This document shows positions 61,740-64,000 of a DNA stretch of 64,000 bases, piece by piece. The stretch covers positions 620,001 through 684,000 of the forward strand of contig CAWATU010000007.1 of the NCBI GenBank assembly GCA_963785125.1, given 5' to 3'. The DNA comes from QHXN01 sp963785125. GTDB lineage: Bacteria; Acidobacteriota; Blastocatellia; Pyrinomonadales; Pyrinomonadaceae. The position numbers and the translations under genes are program-made. The notes under the pieces are model-generated. The model was not told the DNA's origin. It did no database searches and was given only the letters and a program-made list of their open reading frames with translations. Every line of letters starts with the position of its first letter. The stretch's first letter is position 1.

Positions 61740-61794
61740 TTCTGGAACTTTCGGCCCGCGCCGGACGAATCAGAGGCGACGGTCTGAGCGTTAA

Positions 61795-61860
61795 GGTCGG
61801 AACGCCGGACGTTGAACTCGGGGAAGGGCTTCCTCCGATTCAACGTCCGACGTTCCGACC
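61795..61860. repeat. Inverted repeat G between paralogs
   Basis: GGTCGGAACGCCGGACGTTG at 61795-61814 and its complement at 61839-61860 pair over 22 bp with one mismatch. Unlike A-F its period is closer to 8 bp. Lies in the 204-bp gap between the tandem paralogs. Confidence 0.6.
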
Positions 61861-61943
61861 GCATCACTCTCAAGAGTCGTCAGTCGCGCCTGTCCACCCG
61901 CGTCCCGCGCTCGCCCGTATTTAATCGCCCCCGGAGGTAATCC

Positions 61944-63926
61944 ATGTCGCAAAGAGTCTCGCTGCTGGCGCTCGCCCTCTGCACAGTCGTCTCGCCCATC
62001 CGTGTCAGCGCGCAGGAGCCGCCGGCCGCCAAGCCGAAGCCTTCAAAGGCTTCCGCGAAGAAGCCGGGCGCCGAGCCGGCCGACCCGATGGCCGAGTTGA
62101 GGCGCACGACGGCTATCTCGCTCGTCTCTTCGCTCGCCGACGACGCGCGCACGTTCCGCGACCCCGCTCTGCGCGCGCGCGTGCAGGCGCGTTCGGCCGA
62201 CGCCCTTTGGGAGACCGAGCGCGAGAGGTCTTTCACGCTCTTCCGCCGCGCGTGGGACGAGGCCGAGGCGGCCGACGCCGAGTCCGACCGACGCGTTGCC
62301 GAAGAACGCGTGCGGCAGCAACGCGAGCGCGGCCACTCCTCCATTCAACTCGGGCCGAGCCTGCGCTCCGAAGTCCTCCGCCTCGCCGCGAAGCGCGACC
62401 GCGCGCTCGGCGAAGAGTTCCTGACGAAGCTCGATGAGGCGCGTAAGAAAGAGTTGGAGTCACCCGCCATCTCCAACGAGCGTCCGACCGACTCGGCGCC
62501 CACGAAAGGCAACGGCCAGCCGTCCGAGCAGCAGCGCCCCGACCCGATGGAGACGCCGCCCGCCATCGCCAAGCGCCTGCGCCTCGCCATACAGCTCTTA
62601 CAGGACGGCGACGTGGAGCGCGCGACGCAGTTCGCAGACCCCGCGCTCGGCGCGGCCTACCCGACCGCGCTTGAGTTCCTCACGCGCCTGCGCGCGAAGA
62701 ACGCGCAGGCGGCAGACGAACGCTTCGCGATGACAGTCACGCGCGCGGCCCTGAACCCCGCGTCGGACGCCAACACCGTCTCGCTGCTCGCGTCCTACCT
62801 CTTCTCGCCGACGCTCTACATGACCTTCTCGGCCGACGCCGGGTCGAACGCCAACTCCTGGGGGAACGGCGGACCGGATCGGCCCGCGCCGCCGACCGAC
62901 GTGCCGCCGCAAATCCGCGCGGCCTACTTCCGCGCCGCGACCGCCATCCTCCTGCGCCCGACGCCGACGCCCGACCAGGATCGCACGTCGGCGGGCCGCG
63001 CCGGCTGGTACATGGTCATCGCGCGGCTGCTGCCGCTCTTCGACCAGTACGCGCCCGACCGCTCGGCGGCGCTGCGCGGCAAGCAGGCTTCGCTTGCGCC
63101 CGACACGCCTGACGGACTGCGCCAGCCCGGCGCCAACAACGCGCTCACGCGCGGGCTCGTCCCTGAAGACCCGAACCGCGACCGCGTCGGCGAGACGCTC
63201 AGCCGCCTCGACCGCGCCAAGACGGCCCAAGAGCGCGACTCCGTCTACATCGACGCCGTCTTCGACGCGATGCGCCAGAAGGACCCGCGCGTCGAAGAGT
63301 TCCTCTCGAAGATCGAGGACACGGACGCGCGCCAGAAGCTCCGCGCCTTCATCGACATGGACGCGGCGCGCGAGGCGGTCAACGAGAAGAACGCGACCGA
63401 GGCGCTCCGCATCGCGCGCGGCAACAGCCTGACGAGCATCCAGCGCGCGTGGGTCTTGACGGAGGCCGCGCGCCTCGTCTCGAAGGAGGAGCCGGGCCGC
63501 GCCGTCGAAATCCTCGACGAGGCCCTGACCGAGGCGAAGGAGCGCATCGACCCCGCGTCGCGCGAGCGCGCCAGCGCGCTCGTCGCCGTCGCCACGCAGC
63601 TCTACGACCTTGACCGCCCGCGGACATGGGAGGTGATGCACGAGGTCGTCAAGGCCGCCAACGCCGCCAAGGAGTACACGGGCGAGGACGGCCGCATCGG
63701 CATGCGTTTCGAGTCGAAGGGCATGACGATGTCGTCGAGCAGTACGGTGCAGTCGTTCGACCTCACGGATATCTTCACGAAGCTCGCGCGCGAGGAGTTG
63801 CAACGCGCGGCCGACCTCGCGCGCACCTTCGAGGGCGAGGCGCCGCGCTCCTTCGCCACGCTGGCCGTCGCGCGCTTCGTGCTCGACAACAAGGCCGAGA
63901 AGAAGCCGGAGCGCGCCGCTAACTGA
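61944..63926 (+). CDS. Secreted helical-repeat protein, paralog 2
   Basis: 660 aa; SD GGAGG before ATG. Signal peptide MSQRVSLLALALCTVVSPIRVSAQ. Shares with paralog 1 the AISLVSSLADDARTFRDPALRARVQARSADALWET block, ANTVSLLASYLFSPTLYMTF, EDPNRDRVGETLSRLDRAKTAQERDS and ATQLYDLDRPRTWEVMHEVVKAANAAKEY. It carries a distinct Ser/Gly-rich insertion (SADAGSNANSWGNG). Unknown function. Gene ends 74 bp before the window edge; further copies may follow. Confidence 0.75.
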   Translation: MSQRVSLLALALCTVVSPIRVSAQEPPAAKPKPSKASAKKPGAEPADPMAELRRTTAISLVSSLADDARTFRDPALRARVQARSADALWETERERSFTLFRRAWDEAEAADAESDRRVAEERVRQQRERGHSSIQLGPSLRSEVLRLAAKRDRALGEEFLTKLDEARKKELESPAISNERPTDSAPTKGNGQPSEQQRPDPMETPPAIAKRLRLAIQLLQDGDVERATQFADPALGAAYPTALEFLTRLRAKNAQAADERFAMTVTRAALNPASDANTVSLLASYLFSPTLYMTFSADAGSNANSWGNGGPDRPAPPTDVPPQIRAAYFRAATAILLRPTPTPDQDRTSAGRAGWYMVIARLLPLFDQYAPDRSAALRGKQASLAPDTPDGLRQPGANNALTRGLVPEDPNRDRVGETLSRLDRAKTAQERDSVYIDAVFDAMRQKDPRVEEFLSKIEDTDARQKLRAFIDMDAAREAVNEKNATEALRIARGNSLTSIQRAWVLTEAARLVSKEEPGRAVEILDEALTEAKERIDPASRERASALVAVATQLYDLDRPRTWEVMHEVVKAANAAKEYTGEDGRIGMRFESKGMTMSSSSTVQSFDLTDIFTKLAREELQRAADLARTFEGEAPRSFATLAVARFVLDNKAEKKPERAAN

Positions 63927-64000
63927 AGCGCGCAGAGGCGGCCTCTAGCCTTTTCCCCCGCGCTGTTTTAAGATGGATTAGCCTTCGAGGAGCCGCAGAC

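Noticed and set aside
36186..61860. Heptad arrays considered as CRISPR arrays
   Set aside because: Units are 7 bp with no constant repeat of 25-40 bp and no unique spacers; the arms are inverted rather than direct.

Overview
This 64 kb window looks like chromosome from a high-GC acidobacterium, probably Blastocatellia/Pyrinomonadales. I infer this from the gene set: ECF sigma factor plus Ser/Thr kinase-TPR pair, TonB-free VWFA secreted protein, fused MFS/spermidine synthase, bacillithiol enzyme BshA, SelB, Nfu-type scaffold and small TPR-Fis regulators. No rRNA or marker gene confirms the placement.

Layout. (1) 1-6960, minus strand: type I-G (formerly I-U) CRISPR-Cas operon: WYL regulator, cas3 with C-terminal HD, csx17 (cas8), csb1 (cas7) and the first 22 codons of csb2 (cas5-cas6). 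The window contains no CRISPR array. (2) 7488-9520: an IS701-like element with an IS982 element inserted at its right tip. (3) 9588-13778: a large RecB/Cas4-like nuclease fused to a Dna2/Upf1-like helicase. (4) 13.8-17.85 kb: an older element: AT-rich region with TGTCCCA/TGGGACA palindromes, a Rep-like winged-helix gene, excisionase and a tyrosine integrase that ends 6 bp from the CCA end of a tRNA-Met gene. (5) 17886-34018: a second, younger 16.1 kb island bounded by 43-bp direct repeats of the 5' half of that tRNA. It carries integrase, divergent regulator, excisionase, Toprim primase and AAA ATPase (a phage-satellite-like core). Its cargo is a TPR-Fis regulator divergent from a small secreted peptide, a TIR protein, a complete type I restriction-modification system, a HTH/SWIM pair with paired operators and a conserved island protein. 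The island split the tRNA from its original promoter and supplied a new one. (6) 34-64 kb, high-GC chromosomal backbone: hemB, two small membrane proteins, selB, MFS/spermidine synthase, VWFA protein, FKBP isomerase, NYN nuclease-like protein, a TIR-STAND-TPR (NLR-like) protein, a secreted protein, a murein-hydrolase-like protein, ECF sigma/kinase pair, then an unusual minus-strand operon of haem peroxidase, a 129-aa protein and a lanthionine-synthetase-like kinase lacking the cyclase. After it come nth, bshA, nfu and two tandem paralogous secreted proteins.

How it works together: the first 34 kb is a defence and mobile-element region (CRISPR, helicase-nuclease, TIR, restriction-modification). 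A separate candidate system lies at 47.8-56.6 kb. There, a 32-bp promoter-like motif (24/32 identical) lies upstream of both the murein-hydrolase-like gene and the peroxidase operon, with the ECF sigma gene beside one copy. Intergenic spaces of the backbone hold an unusual family of 7-bp-phased inverted repeats abutting gene ends.
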